NCBI RefSeq assembly: GCF_947648125.1
Contig: NZ_CANSMR010000019.1
Span: 1 to 64,000 of the forward strand
Source: an uncultured Bradyrhizobium sp.
GTDB lineage: Bacteria > Pseudomonadota > Alphaproteobacteria > Rhizobiales > Xanthobacteraceae
Length of the DNA stretch: 64,000 nucleotides
Reading direction: 5' to 3'
Both the position numbers and the translations under genes were made by a program. The notes under the pieces were generated by a model that did not search any database, was not told the DNA's origin, and saw only the letters and a list, made by a program, of their open reading frames with translations. Shown here piece after piece: positions 19,001 through 28,323 of the stretch (position 1 is the first letter of the stretch; every line of letters begins with the position of its first letter).

Positions 19001-19852
19001 ATGAGAATGCAAGAAGCGCTTCGTTTCCAGCCCGCAGGTGCCGAACCGGTCGACCACGCCGACATCGTCGTGAAGGCGCGGCATTTGCGGCGCGCGGCGG
19101 AAGGTACGGCCCGCGGGTTGTCGCTGAGCATCCGCGGCTTGCGCAAGGCGTTCGGCGACAATGAGGTGCTGCGTGGCATCGACCTGCACATCCCGGCCGG
19201 CCAGTTCGTCGCGATCGTCGGCCGCAGCGGCTGCGGCAAGAGCACGCTGCTGCGCCTGGTCGCCGGCCTCGACGCGCCGACCGCAGGAAGCATCGCCTTC
19301 GGAGAACAACCCCGGGCGCAGGACGTCCGCGTCATGTTCCAGGAGCCGCGCCTGCTGCCCTGGGCGCGGGTGCTGTCCAATGTCGAGGTCGGTCTGGGGC
19401 GCGAGCGCTCGTCTGCGGATGCGCAGGCGCGCGCCGAGCGCGCGCTGGTCGAGGTCGGCCTCGGCGACAAGCGCGACCAGTGGCCCTCGGTGCTGTCAGG
19501 CGGCCAGAAGCAGCGTGCGGCCCTGGCGCGGGCGCTGGTCTCCCAGCCGCGCGTGCTGGCGTTCGACGAGCCGCTCGGTGCGCTCGATGCGTTGACCCGC
19601 ATTTCGATGCAGCAATTGCTGGAGCGCGTCTGGCGCGACCAGGGCTTCACCGCGATCCTGGTGACGCACGATGTCGCCGAGGCGGTCGCGCTCGCCGATC
19701 GCGTGCTGGTCATCGAGGACGGCCGGATCGCCGAGGATGTCACGATCGACCTGCCGCGGCCGCGCCGGCGCGGTTCGGCCGAGCTCGCCACGCTGGAAGG
19801 CGAGATACTAAAGCACCTGCTCGAGGGCAGCGAAGACACATCCGATCTGTGA
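19001..19852 (+). CDS. ssuB: Sulfonate ABC transporter ATP-binding protein SsuB
   Basis: 283 residues. Walker [11 protein letters not shown]-loop in [11 protein letters not shown], signature [15 protein letters not shown], Walker [13 protein letters not shown] and switch histidine in LVTHDVAEA. It energises the SsuC permease from the cytoplasmic side. Start ATG at 19001 lies two bases after the ssuC stop; an in-frame ATG at 19007 is also possible. The first 40 residues before the ABC domain ([32 protein letters not shown]) are an extra N-terminal stretch not needed for the fold. Followed by the flavin reductase after 7 bp. Confidence 0.94.
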   Translation: MRMQEALRFQPAGAEPVDHADIVVKARHLRRAAEGTARGLSLSIRGLRKAFGDNEVLRGIDLHIPAGQFVAIVGRSGCGKSTLLRLVAGLDAPTAGSIAFGEQPRAQDVRVMFQEPRLLPWARVLSNVEVGLGRERSSADAQARAERALVEVGLGDKRDQWPSVLSGGQKQRAALARALVSQPRVLAFDEPLGALDALTRISMQQLLERVWRDQGFTAILVTHDVAEAVALADRVLVIEDGRIAEDVTIDLPRPRRRGSAELATLEGEILKHLLEGSEDTSDL

Positions 19853-19859
19853 GGTCGCC

Positions 19860-20450
19860 ATGAATTCCATCGTCCGCAATGTTTCGATCGAGCCCGCGGT
19901 GGCGGCCGATGAATTCCGTGGCGCGATGCGCCATCTCACCGGCGGCGTCAGCGTCATCACCGCCGGCCGAGGCAAGGAAATTTCGGGCATGACGGTGACC
20001 TCGGTGTCGTCGCTGTCGGTCGAGCCGCCGTCGCTGATCGTCAGCATCAACCGCGCTGCCTCGTCATGGCCGCTGATCGCGCGTCATGGCGTGTTCGGCG
20101 TCAACATCCTGACTGCGGATCAGCTCGACATCGCCGAGCGCTTCACCGGCAAGGGCGGCTTGAAGGGCGTCGACCGGTTCACGGGCGCCGAATGGACCAC
20201 GCGCGCCTCGGGCGTGCGGTTGCTGGTGGGAGCGCTGGCGGCGATCGACTGTGAGGTCGAGGAGGTCATCGAGCGGCATTCGCACGCGATCGTCATCGGT
20301 CGCGTGCTCGATGTGATTGCATCGGAGCGCACCGCCGCGCTGGCGTATTGGCACCGCGAATACGTCGCGATCGACCGCGACGAAGACGCCGCCAGGTTGG
20401 CCGAGATCAGCCTGCCGTCACGTCACGTCCATGCCCGGGGCGCGCGCTAG
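19860..20450 (+). CDS. NAD(P)H:FMN reductase of the HpaC/flavin reductase family
   Basis: 196 residues of the flavin-reductase-like split-barrel fold: FRGAMRHLTGGVSVITAGRGKEISGMTVTSVSSLSVEPPSLIVSINRAASSWP and NILTADQLDIAERFTGKGG. It reduces FMN with NAD(P)H and should feed SsuD, playing the part of SsuE, although it belongs to the HpaC-type family rather than the flavodoxin-like SsuE family. Last gene of the sulfonate operon, 7 bp behind ssuB. It could also serve the luciferase-like enzyme at 13361. Confidence 0.88.
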   Translation: MNSIVRNVSIEPAVAADEFRGAMRHLTGGVSVITAGRGKEISGMTVTSVSSLSVEPPSLIVSINRAASSWPLIARHGVFGVNILTADQLDIAERFTGKGGLKGVDRFTGAEWTTRASGVRLLVGALAAIDCEVEEVIERHSHAIVIGRVLDVIASERTAALAYWHREYVAIDRDEDAARLAEISLPSRHVHARGAR

Positions 20451-20476
20451 CGCACGTTGCTGGTCCGGATCGGCCT

Positions 20477-20877
20477 TTAGAAGACTGCGCTCCGCGACGC
20501 CGGGCTGTCGATGATTACGGTGCTGCCGCGGACGCCAGCCCATACGGCCTGGATGGTCTGAGCTGTATTGCCCAGCGGAATGCCGACGACGAGCGTGGTC
20601 GGGATACGGCCGAAGCTCGACGGGGTCTCGTTATAGGTAAAGCTCGCGACCACCGGCGAGACCTTGCCATTGACGGTGACGCCGAACATGCCGCCCGGAA
20701 TATCGTTCCCCGTGGCGTAGGGATTCGGAACGTTGAGGGTGATGATCGCGGTGGTGCCGCGCCCTCGGGGATCGTCAGGCTGAGGCCTTGCATTGCCGTA
20801 AAGGAAGAGGAGTTGGTGGACAGGGTGCCGCTGGTCTGCGCGCAAAGAGCCGTATCACTCTTCAGTTGTCTAAACAT
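20477..20877 (-). pseudogene. Frameshifted secreted-type beta-sandwich protein gene
   Basis: Two overlapping minus-strand frames make one protein. The first frame from ATG 20877 gives MFRQLKSDTALCAQTSGTLS...MQGLSLTIPEGA, and the second, one base shifted, continues with GTTAIITLNVPNPYATGNDIPGGMFGVTVNG to SRSAVF. The two join smoothly if one G is restored near 20757-20762 (the run GGGCGCGGCACC). The restored product, about 130 residues, resembles small beta-sandwich proteins seen in several copies in Bradyrhizobium genomes. The shift may be a true mutation or a sequencing error. No membrane helix. Confidence 0.65.
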
Positions 20878-21032
20878 AAAAGTGCAATAAAAGATTGCAT
20901 AAGCCAGTCGACCGCAAACTCAAGGGATGAACGGCAAGGGGACGGCAAGGGGGCTGGCGCGGCATGTTGGCCGTGGCGCTTTGCCGGCAAGCGCACTAAA
21001 AGCCGCGGATGTTTCGGAGACATGACGGTTCG

Positions 21033-21188
21033 ATGAAGCGCGTGGGAGCCTGGCTGTTCTATCTCGTCGGCGCAATCGCCGTCGCTTATCTCGCGCTCTA
21101 TGCGTATGTGACTTTCACCGGCCGCGACATCACACCGGGCGATCCGATCCGGATATTTCGCAAGCCCGATGCGCCCAACTATTCCTGA
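21033..21188 (+). CDS. 51-residue single-pass membrane protein
   Basis: An ATG-started frame encoding MKRVGAWLFYLVGAIAVAYL followed by a further hydrophobic stretch and a polar tail ending in KPDAPNYS, then TGA. One clear membrane helix (residues 6-27) with a basic N-terminus, so the tail should face the periplasm. Composition and codon use look genuinely coding. Upstream GGAGA (21016-21020) is about 12 bases before the ATG, slightly far. I do not recognise a family. It points towards the flagellar genes, which lie on the other strand. Confidence 0.6.
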   Translation: MKRVGAWLFYLVGAIAVAYLALYAYVTFTGRDITPGDPIRIFRKPDAPNYS

Positions 21189-21230
21189 GGCTCGGCAAGC
21201 GGCGGGACTTTCTCCACCGCTCTCCCTTTC

Positions 21231-22616
21231 TTAGCCGGCGCTTGCCATGCGTTGATAGTCGGGCGCGCCATTGCCGGCCGGGGTGATCGGGATGCCGCCG
21301 TCGGCATATTCGTTCAGCTTGTTGCGCAGCGTGCGGATCGAGATGCCGAGGATGTTGGCGGCATGGGTGCGGTTGCCGAGGCAGTGCTTCAGTGTTTCCA
21401 GGATCAAATCGCGTTCGACGTCAGCGACGGTGCGGCCGACGAGCGCGCGGGTGACCTGCTCGGCGGCCAGCGTGGCATGCGCGACCGCGGGTGCGGTCTT
21501 GGCGAGGTCGAGACGGTCGCCGTCGGGGGTCAGGATCGCGTCCGCACCGATCTCGTCGCCCTGCGCCATCAGGACCGAGCGATGAATGGTGTTCTCGAGC
21601 TCGCGGACATTGCCCTGCCAGCGGTTCGCGGTCAGGACGCGGCGGGCCTCGGTCGAGATCGGGCGCACCGCGAGGCCATTAGCCTCGGCATATTTCTTGG
21701 CGAAATGCTGCGCCAGCTCGAGGATGTCGGCTGGACGATCGCGCAGCGGCGGGATCTTCAGGTTGACGACGTTGAGGCGGAACAGCAGGTCCTCGCGGAA
21801 GCTGCCTTCGCGCACCGCCTCCGACAGATTGCGGTTCGAGGTCGCGATGATGCGGATGTCGACCGGGACCGGCTTGGTGCCGCCGACGCGGTCGATCACG
21901 CGCTCCTGGATCGCGCGCAGCAGCTTGGACTGCAGGCGGACATCCATCTCGGAGATTTCGTCGAGCAGCAGCGTGCCGCCGGTCGCTTCCTCGAACTTGC
22001 CGATGCGCCGCGCCACCGCGCCGGTGAAGGCGCCTTTCTCATGGCCGAACAGTTCGGATTCAAGCAGGTGCTCGGGGATCGCCGCGCAGTTGATCGAGAT
22101 GAACGGCCGCTTGGCGCGAGCCGACCGGGAGTGGACATAGCGCGCCAGCACCTCCTTGCCGGTGCCGGATTCGCCGGTGATCATCACGGAGGCATCTGAG
22201 CCCGCGATCTGCTGCGCGAGCTTGATCACCCGGCCCATCGCCTCGTCGCGATAGATCAGATCGCGCGCGTCGTTGGCGACCGCGGCGAGCACTGCTGCGA
22301 TCAGTTCGGGGTCGGGCGGCAGCGGGATGTATTCCTTGGCGCCGGCATGGATCGCGGCGACCGCGGCGCGGGCATCGTTGGAGATGCCGCAGGCGACGAT
22401 CGGCACGTGGATATGTTCGGCCTCGAGCCGCATCACGAGGTCGCGGATGTCGAGGCCGACATCGACCAGCAGGAGGTCGGCGCCCTTGCCGCTGCGCAGC
22501 ACATTCATCGCCTGCTCGGCGGCCTCGGCGTGAGTCACCGAGGCGCCGTTGTCCATCGCGATCTTGGTCGCGGTCGTGAGCTGGCCCTTCAGGGTGCCAA
22601 CGATGAGAAGCCGCAT
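21231..22616 (-). CDS. flbD: FlbD, sigma-54-dependent flagellar transcription activator
   Basis: 461 residues. An N-terminal receiver-like domain (about 1-120) is followed by the AAA+ domain with Walker A GESGTGKE, the sigma-54 contact loop GAFTGA, GGTLLLDEISEM and RLNVVNLKIPPLRDR, and a C-terminal Fis-type helix-turn-helix (THAANILGISIRTLRNKLNEY). In Caulobacter and relatives FlbD activates late flagellar sigma-54 promoters. The receiver keeps one central aspartate (LLVDVGLD) but its acidic pocket is weak, in line with FlbD being controlled by FliX rather than by a histidine kinase. Last gene of the fliF-fliG-fliH-fliN-flbD run. Confidence 0.93.
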   Translation of the reverse strand: MRLLIVGTLKGQLTTATKIAMDNGASVTHAEAAEQAMNVLRSGKGADLLLVDVGLDIRDLVMRLEAEHIHVPIVACGISNDARAAVAAIHAGAKEYIPLPPDPELIAAVLAAVANDARDLIYRDEAMGRVIKLAQQIAGSDASVMITGESGTGKEVLARYVHSRSARAKRPFISINCAAIPEHLLESELFGHEKGAFTGAVARRIGKFEEATGGTLLLDEISEMDVRLQSKLLRAIQERVIDRVGGTKPVPVDIRIIATSNRNLSEAVREGSFREDLLFRLNVVNLKIPPLRDRPADILELAQHFAKKYAEANGLAVRPISTEARRVLTANRWQGNVRELENTIHRSVLMAQGDEIGADAILTPDGDRLDLAKTAPAVAHATLAAEQVTRALVGRTVADVERDLILETLKHCLGNRTHAANILGISIRTLRNKLNEYADGGIPITPAGNGAPDYQRMASAG

Positions 22617-22670
22617 GATGATCTCCTGTTCGTCTGGTCGCGCAGTTCCGCGCGCTACCGTTGCGTTCGT

Positions 22671-23021
22671 TTAAGAGCGTTCTGCCTTGATGATTTCGGT
22701 CATGGTCACGCCGAGCTTGTCTTCCACCAGCACCACTTCACCGCGCGCCACCAGGCGGTTGTTGACGTAGATGTCGATCGCCTCGCCGACGCGGCGGTCG
22801 AGCTCGAGCACGGTGCCCGGTCCGAGCTTCAAGAGGTCGCCGACGTCCATCTTGGAGCGGCCGAGCACCGCCGAGACCTGCACCGGCACGTCGAACACGG
22901 CCTCGAGATCGGCGGCGATGCGCGCGGCATTTTCGTCCTCGTTGTAGCCGATGTCGTCGATCCCGGGCGCGTCGGCGGCGTTGAGATCGGGAAGCGGGAC
23001 GTGGGTGTCGGTGTCGCTCAT
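22671..23021 (-). CDS. fliN: Flagellar switch protein FliN
   Basis: 116 residues. The C-terminal SpoA/FliN domain is clear: VFDVPVQVSAVLGRSKMDVGDLLKLGPGTVLELDRRVGEAIDIYVNNRLVARGEVVLVEDKLGVTMTEI. FliN forms the C-ring of the motor and helps direction switching and export. The N-terminal 35 residues are acidic and variable. It lies 18 bp behind fliH and 54 bp ahead of flbD on the minus strand. Confidence 0.95.
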   Translation of the reverse strand: MSDTDTHVPLPDLNAADAPGIDDIGYNEDENAARIAADLEAVFDVPVQVSAVLGRSKMDVGDLLKLGPGTVLELDRRVGEAIDIYVNNRLVARGEVVLVEDKLGVTMTEIIKAERS

Positions 23022-23039
23022 GGTTCAGCCCTCAATCCT

Positions 23040-23663
23040 TCAGCCGGCCTGGCCGCGGGACGCCAGATAGCGCCCGACGAGTTCGTTGATCTTGCCTTCG
23101 ATCGCGGCGCGTTCCAGCACCACGCCGCCGTCGGCCCATTCGATCCGGCAGTCGCCGGTCGCGATCGTGGGCTCGGCCAGGATCACCAGCCGGCCCTGGA
23201 AGCCGGAATGCGTCGCCATCCGCTCGATATTGTCATGCGCCGCCTCGTAGAGCGCGTCATTGATGCGGACCACGAGATGCGGCGTCGCCACCAGGTGCGA
23301 GAAGCAGTCGGAGACCAGCGCGGTGATCTCGCCGAGCGGCTCGCGTGCAATCAGTTCGGAGCAGAGCTTGCGGGCGACCGCGACCGCGACATCCACCGCC
23401 TCGGTCTCCATCCGCGTCTCGATGCCGGCGAAGCGGGCGGCGATGCCCTTGATCGCGGTGCCGATCTCTTCCAGCGCCTGGGCCGCGCGGCGGTCGCTCT
23501 CGACCTTGGCCTCGCGCAGCGCGGCCTCGTAGCCAGCGCGATAGGCCCGCGCCTCGGCGTCGGCGACCTTCTGCGCGACCTCGGCCGGGGTCGGGGCGCG
23601 CTCGCGCGAACGGTCCGGCGCCGAGAAGTCCGTGTCGAACAGGAATTTTGCGGGTGCGGCCAT
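23040..23663 (-). CDS. fliH: FliH-type flagellar export regulator
   Basis: 207 residues. FliH-like architecture: a charged alpha-helical N-terminal half (ADAEARAYRAGYEAALREAKVESDRRAAQALEEIG, with the YRAGYEAAL-type GxxxG-like helix) and a C-terminal domain containing VRINDALYEAAHDNIERM and GDCRIEWADGGVVLERAAIEGKINEL. It binds the FliI ATPase and guides substrates to the export gate. Start ATG overlaps the fliG stop by one base (TGATG). Sequence is typical of the alphaproteobacterial FliH/FlbE branch. Confidence 0.85.
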   Translation of the reverse strand: MAAPAKFLFDTDFSAPDRSRERAPTPAEVAQKVADAEARAYRAGYEAALREAKVESDRRAAQALEEIGTAIKGIAARFAGIETRMETEAVDVAVAVARKLCSELIAREPLGEITALVSDCFSHLVATPHLVVRINDALYEAAHDNIERMATHSGFQGRLVILAEPTIATGDCRIEWADGGVVLERAAIEGKINELVGRYLASRGQAG

Positions 23664-24748
23664 CAGTACACCAGCTCGTCGTCGGCGCGGTTCTTGGTCA
23701 GGGTGATCTCGCCGCGCGCGGCGAGATCCTTGGCGAGGTTGACCAGCAGCGCCTGGGCCTCGTCGACGTCGCGCAGCCGCACCGGGCCCATCGCGGCCAT
23801 GTCGTCCATCAGCATCTTGCCGGCGCGGGAGGACATGTTGCCGAGGAAGAAGCTGCGTACCTCCTCGTTGGCGCTCTTCAGTGCGACGCCGAGCTTGTCC
23901 TTGTCGATGTTGCGCATCAGCGTCTGGGCCGAGGCGGAATCGAGCTTGATCAGGTCGTCGAAGGTGAACATCAGCGCCTTGATGCGCTCGGCGGATTCGC
24001 GGTTTTCCTCTTCCAGCGAGGTGATGAAGCGGGTCTCGGTCTGGCGGTCGAAATTGTTGAAGATCTCGGCCATCACCTCATGGGCGTCGCGGCGGCGGGT
24101 CTGCGACAGGTTCGACATGAACTCGGTGCGCAGCGTCTGCTCGACGCGCTCGATGACTTCCTTTTGCACCGCCTCCATCCGCAGCATGCGGCCGACCACG
24201 TCGAGCGCGATGTCCTCGGGCAGGATCGCCAGCACCCGCGCGGCGTGCTCCGGCTTCAATTTCGACAGCACCACGGCGATGGTCTGCGGGTACTCGTTCT
24301 TGAGGTAGTTGGCGAGCACCTCTTCCTGCACGTTGGAGAGCTTCTCCCACATGTTGCGCCCGGCGGGGCCGCGGATCTCGTCCATGATTCCGGTGACGCG
24401 CTCGGCCGGCAGATATTGCTGCAGCAGCCGTTCGGTGGCGTCGAAATTGCCCATCAGCGCGCCGGAGGCTGACATCCGCGACACGAATTCCAGCATCAAA
24501 TCCTCGACCACGTCGGCCTCGACGGTGCCGAGCGTCGACATGTGGACCGACAGCTCGCGGACCTCCTCGTCGTCGAGCATCGACCAGATCTTGCCGCCAT
24601 ACTGCTCGCCGAGCGCGAGCATCAGGATCGCGGCGCGCTTGGGACCGGGCAGCGGCTTGCCCTTGGCGCGGCCGCTCTGCCGGCTCGCCAGCGTCGAGAG
24701 GACGGTGGCGATGTCGTTGGCGTTGGTGGTCTGGGGTACTGCGGCCAT
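23663..24748 (-). CDS. fliG: Flagellar motor switch protein FliG
   Basis: 361 residues. Three FliG domains are recognisable: an N-terminal part ([38 protein letters not shown]), the middle [33 protein letters not shown] segment and the C-terminal torque-generating domain ([58 protein letters not shown]). FliG couples the MS ring (FliF) to the C-ring and to the stator. It lies one base behind the fliF stop codon. Confidence 0.97.
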   Translation of the reverse strand: MAAVPQTTNANDIATVLSTLASRQSGRAKGKPLPGPKRAAILMLALGEQYGGKIWSMLDDEEVRELSVHMSTLGTVEADVVEDLMLEFVSRMSASGALMGNFDATERLLQQYLPAERVTGIMDEIRGPAGRNMWEKLSNVQEEVLANYLKNEYPQTIAVVLSKLKPEHAARVLAILPEDIALDVVGRMLRMEAVQKEVIERVEQTLRTEFMSNLSQTRRRDAHEVMAEIFNNFDRQTETRFITSLEEENRESAERIKALMFTFDDLIKLDSASAQTLMRNIDKDKLGVALKSANEEVRSFFLGNMSSRAGKMLMDDMAAMGPVRLRDVDEAQALLVNLAKDLAARGEITLTKNRADDELVY

Positions 24749-24749
24749 G

Positions 24750-26384
24750 TCAGTTCTCTACCGGCTCGCTCAGCCATTGACGGACGATGGAGACGGTTTC
24801 GTTCGGATTGCGTTCGGCGAGTTCGCCGACCCGGTGCACGGCCTGGGCATGGACCTGACCCTGGATCTGGGCGACGTCGATCAATTGCGCCGCGCCGCTG
24901 CCGCTCGGGATCAGCGCCTGACCGGTCGCACCGGCGCTCTCGGCATGGGCTTCGGCCAGCGCGGGCACGCTCGCACCGCCGCCCAGCGCCGGGATCACGT
25001 CGGCGGCCACGATGCGCTTGACCAGCGGGCGCACCACCATGAACAGCACGACGAGGCCGAGCATCATCATGACGCCGAGCTCGATGACATACATCACGTC
25101 ATCCTTGGTGAATTGCAGCATGCCGAGCAGGCCGGTCGGCTCGGCGATCGGCTGCGCGGTCGGTGGCTCGGCAAAGCGGAGGTTGACGACCTCGACCTGG
25201 TCGCCGCGCTTCTGGTCGAATCCGATCGCGGAGCGGACCAGGGCGGCGATGCGGTCGAGCTGCTCCTTGGTGCGGTCCTGATAGACCATCTCGCCTTTTT
25301 CGTTCTTGGAGTAGGCGCCGTCGACCAGCACCGCGACCGAGATGCGGTTGACGCGGCCGGCCTCGGTCACCTCGGTCTTGGTGGTGCGGGAAATCTCGTA
25401 ATTGTTGGTTTCCTCGCTCTTCTTGCTCTGGTCGCGGGCGCGCGCGGCGTTGTCCTGGTTCTGGTTGCCCGGCAGCTCGTTGGCGACGGTGACCTGACCG
25501 GAATTGTCGGCGGTGAGGCTCGATTCCTCGCGGGTCTGGGTCGAGCGCAGCACGCGGCCCTCGGGGTCGAACTTGTCCGAGGTCTGGGTGATCTTGTTGT
25601 AGTCGAAGTCGGCGGAGAGCTGGACGCGGGCGCGCCCGGCGCCGACCACCGAGGAGACGATGTCCTCGACCTGCTTGCGCATCCGCTTCTCGAAGGCGGC
25701 GCGGCGCTCGTCGCCGACCGCGGCATCGGCATCGGATTGGGCGCCGTCGGCGAGCAGCTGGCCGGCCTCGTCGACGATCGAGACCCGCTGCGGCTTCAGT
25801 CCGTTGACGGCGGAGGCGACGACATGGCGGATCGCGCGGATCTGCTGCGGCTCCAGCGCGCCGCGCACCCTGAGCACGATCGAGGCCGATGGTTCCGGCG
25901 TCTCGCGCGAGAACAGCGGCTTTTCCGGCAGCACGAGGTGGACGCGCGCGGCCTGGACGCGGTCGATGGCGCGGATGGTGCGGGCGAGCTCGCCCTCCAG
26001 CGCGCGCAGATGATTGATGTTCTGGACGAAACTGGTGGTGCCGAGCGCGTCCGACTTGTCGAAGATCTCGTAGCCGACGCCGCCGCCCTTGGGCATGCCG
26101 CCCTCGGCGAGTTTCATCCGGAGCCGCGTCACCTTGTCTTTCGGCACCATGATCGCGGCGCCGTCACTGCGCAGCTCGAACGGGATCGCCTGGCGCTCCA
26201 GCTCCTTGATAATGGCCGAGGAATCCTCGGTCGACAGGTCGGTGAACAGGGTGGTCATCTGCGGCGTGGTGACGCGCATGATGACGAATGCGAAGAAACC
26301 GATCAGGGCTGCGGTGACCGCAACCATGGCCGCGAGGCGGGCCGCACCTAGACCTCTCAGGAAAGCAACCAGACTTTGCACCAA
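24750..26384 (-). CDS. fliF: Flagellar MS-ring protein FliF
   Basis: 544 residues. Two membrane helices frame a large periplasmic region: [20 protein letters not shown] near the N-terminus and [26 protein letters not shown] near residue 440. The YscJ/FliF ring domain ([29 protein letters not shown]) and the conserved [16 protein letters not shown] segment are present. The C-terminal tail should bind FliG. It is the first gene of the fliF-G-H-N-flbD transcript and has a CtrA-like site about 65-85 bp upstream. Confidence 0.96.
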   Translation of the reverse strand: MVQSLVAFLRGLGAARLAAMVAVTAALIGFFAFVIMRVTTPQMTTLFTDLSTEDSSAIIKELERQAIPFELRSDGAAIMVPKDKVTRLRMKLAEGGMPKGGGVGYEIFDKSDALGTTSFVQNINHLRALEGELARTIRAIDRVQAARVHLVLPEKPLFSRETPEPSASIVLRVRGALEPQQIRAIRHVVASAVNGLKPQRVSIVDEAGQLLADGAQSDADAAVGDERRAAFEKRMRKQVEDIVSSVVGAGRARVQLSADFDYNKITQTSDKFDPEGRVLRSTQTREESSLTADNSGQVTVANELPGNQNQDNAARARDQSKKSEETNNYEISRTTKTEVTEAGRVNRISVAVLVDGAYSKNEKGEMVYQDRTKEQLDRIAALVRSAIGFDQKRGDQVEVVNLRFAEPPTAQPIAEPTGLLGMLQFTKDDVMYVIELGVMMMLGLVVLFMVVRPLVKRIVAADVIPALGGGASVPALAEAHAESAGATGQALIPSGSGAAQLIDVAQIQGQVHAQAVHRVGELAERNPNETVSIVRQWLSEPVEN

Positions 26385-26450
26385 CGGCCCCCAGGGATTC
26401 GGCCCACGCGGGTCCGACTGGGCAAATATTGCCTAGGGTATGGTTTCCAT

Positions 26451-26468
26451 ATGGTTAACGAAGGTTAA
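26451..26468 (-). promoter_or_regulatory. CtrA-like binding site upstream of fliF
   Basis: The minus strand reads TTAACCTTCGTTAACCAT, two TTAACC half-sites with the TTAACCAT form that CtrA recognises in alphaproteobacteria; the spacing (six bases between TTAA units) is one short of the Caulobacter consensus. It is 67-84 bp ahead of the fliF start codon. Since the neighbouring gene is sciP, the CtrA inhibitor, control of this operon by the CtrA/SciP pair is a reasonable inference. Confidence 0.5.
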
Positions 26469-26496
26469 GAACCGCGGCAAAAACGCGGACATGAAA

Positions 26497-26527
26497 AAAA
26501 CCGGCTTCGCAAGGCGAGGCCGGTTTT
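26497..26527 (-). terminator. Terminator behind sciP
   Basis: AAAACCGGC and GCCGGTTTT are perfect arms around a short loop, with a run of seven A at 26494-26500 that gives a U-tract on the minus strand. It lies 27 bp after the sciP stop and before the fliF promoter, isolating the two transcripts. Confidence 0.85.
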
Positions 26528-26554
26528 CGTCAAATACCACTCTTTAGGAGAAAC

Positions 26555-26830
26555 TTACTGCCGGTACTGCTGGATACGTGTAGTGCGCAGTCCGGCCAGA
26601 CCATGCTGGTCGATCGAGAACTGCCAGGAAAGGAATTCATCGACGGTCAACGTGTAGCGGCTGCAGGCCTCCTCAAGGGAGAGCAGGCCGCCGCGGACCG
26701 CAGCGACGACTTCGGCCTTGCGGCGGATGACCCACCGTTTGGTACCGGGGGCCGGCAAATCAGCAATCGTTAACGGGCTGCCGTCAGGCCCGATGACGTA
26801 TTTCACCCTCGGGCGATGGGGTTCTGTCAT
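26555..26830 (-). CDS. sciP: SciP, CtrA inhibitor (DUF1153)
   Basis: 91 residues, almost all DUF1153: RPRVKYVIGPDGSPLTIADLPAPGTKRWVIRRKAEVVAAVRGGLLSLEEACSRYTLTVDEFLSWQ. In Caulobacter SciP is a small helix-turn-helix protein that binds CtrA and blocks it from activating transcription, including of flagellar genes, after division. I use the ATG at 26830 (MTEPHRP), which gives the family length; the frame extends to 26884 without a family match. It stands alone upstream of the fliF operon, with its own terminator. The 570-bp region 26831-27401 otherwise holds one palindromic repeat and no gene I can support. Confidence 0.92.
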   Translation of the reverse strand: MTEPHRPRVKYVIGPDGSPLTIADLPAPGTKRWVIRRKAEVVAAVRGGLLSLEEACSRYTLTVDEFLSWQFSIDQHGLAGLRTTRIQQYRQ

Positions 26831-27021
26831 GGCGTACTCACAAACTCTCAACCACTGAACTCGCGATTGGTAACCTACGCCCACCGGTTTAAAATTTGCC
26901 TAAGCCCAAGGCTTCAATACGATTCTCGTTGGAACGGCCGGGAACAGGGCGGCGGATTGGCTGTTGGACGCTGCGCTCGGCGCCGGTTTTCTCGGGTTCG
27001 TCGGGCTCCTGAACAAGCGGC

Positions 27022-27189
27022 ACCCCTCTCCCTAACCCTCCCCCACAAGGGGGGGAGGGAACCCGGCCGCCAATGCGTCCCTCACATTTCTTACGCGCAA
27101 TTCTTGCGCGCAATGCGTGTACGCAACGTGAGGAGAGCACGTCGGTCAGGCTCCCTCCCCCCTTGTGGGGGAGGGTTGAGGAGAGGGGT
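27022..27189. repeat. Large palindromic intergenic repeat
   Basis: CACCCCTCTCCCTAACCCTC...AAGGGGGGGAGGGA and, facing it, CTCCCTCCCCCCTTGTGGGG...GAGGGTTGAGGAGAGGGG form long complementary arms, with a second inner pair CTCACATTTCTTACGCGC / GCAATGCGTGTACGCAACGTGAG. This is a dispersed non-coding element type frequent in Bradyrhizobium. Confidence 0.7.
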
Positions 27190-27401
27190 AAGCCCCGGGC
27201 GAGATGATTGATCTTGGCTTGCTCGCGCAGTCACGGCTGCCGTCGCGCAAAAGAACGATCGTCGTGCTTTCCACCTGTTCAACTATCCTTGATCTCCACG
27301 GCGCCGTCGCGCGTAACCAGGCGCCTTTGCATGCGTAGGAGAGATTGTCCGCTCACCGCCGGTGGGCGCGGTTTTCCAATCCTTCCATCCGAGCCCTGGT
27401 C

Positions 27402-28181
27402 ATGATGATGAACAGACGCACTTTCTCGACCGCCTTGCTTGCGGGAGCTGCAGCTTCGCTGGTGTCCTCGCGCGGCATCGCCGCAACGCAGCCGCCGGTG
27501 AAGGCGCGCAACGTCGTCTTGGTGCACGGGCTGTTCGCCGACGGCTCGTGCTGGTCCGAGGTCATTCCGCGCCTGCAGGCCGCGGGGCTCAATGTGACGT
27601 CCGTGCAAAATCCGCTCACCACGCTGCCGGAAGCGGTCGCCGCGGCGCAGCGCGTGCTCGATCGTCAGGATGGCCCGACCGTTCTGGTCGGCCATTCCTT
27701 CTCCGGCATGATCGTCACCGAAGCCGGCGTGCATCCGAATGTTTCGGCGCTGGTCTATGTCGCCGCGCGCGCACCCGATGCGGATGAGGACTATATCGCG
27801 CTTGCCAAAACCTATCCGACGCCGCCCGCGAGCGCCGGCATCGTGTTCGATGGCGACGAGGGCCGGCTGAATGAAGCAGCGTTCCTGCGCGATTTCGCCG
27901 GTGACATCCCGGAAGCGAAAGCAAAAGTGCTCTATGCCGTGCAGCAGCCGTTCCACAAGCAACTGCTCTCAGGCAAGACCAGCCATGCGGCCTGGCGCAG
28001 CAAGCCGAGCTACTACGCCGTCTCGACCGAGGACCGCACCATCAATCCGGATCTCGAACGCTTCATGGCCAAGCGGATGGGCGCCACCACGATCGAGGTG
28101 AAGGCCAGCCATCTCGCGCTGATCTCGCAGCCTGAGCCGATTGCGCGGCTGATCATCGAGGCCACGGGCCGGTCGGAGTGA
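27402..28181 (+). CDS. Exported alpha/beta hydrolase
   Basis: 259 residues. An N-terminal signal with twin arginines (MMMNRRTFSTALLAGAAASL, ending AATQPP) points to Tat export. The hydrolase fold follows: NVVLVHGLFADGSCWSEVIPRL, nucleophile elbow GHSFSG (serine about 107), and the C-terminal histidine in KASHLALISQP. It resembles EstC/salicylate-esterase-like hydrolases seen as secreted proteins in proteobacteria. Starts at 27402, 27405 and 27408 are equivalent. It is alone on its strand; the OpgC gene is convergent. Substrate unknown. Confidence 0.88.
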   Translation: MMMNRRTFSTALLAGAAASLVSSRGIAATQPPVKARNVVLVHGLFADGSCWSEVIPRLQAAGLNVTSVQNPLTTLPEAVAAAQRVLDRQDGPTVLVGHSFSGMIVTEAGVHPNVSALVYVAARAPDADEDYIALAKTYPTPPASAGIVFDGDEGRLNEAAFLRDFAGDIPEAKAKVLYAVQQPFHKQLLSGKTSHAAWRSKPSYYAVSTEDRTINPDLERFMAKRMGATTIEVKASHLALISQPEPIARLIIEATGRSE

Positions 28182-28323
28182 GGGTCGGCGGCAAGTGTGC
28201 TTCGGCAGCGAACTCCGTTTCCGCCTCGCCCCGCGTGCGGGGGAAGGTCGGAATGGTTGCGTCGCGAATGCGTGTGCGCCCGAACGTGGCAAACAGCCGA
28301 TGTCCGGCACGATTCAAATTTCA

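Noticed and set aside
22347-26351. Long plus-strand frames opposite the flagellar genes (for example 653 and 680 residues)
   Set aside because: They are antisense shadows of fliF, fliG and fliH caused by high GC; composition is His/Asp/Arg-rich and no domain is seen.
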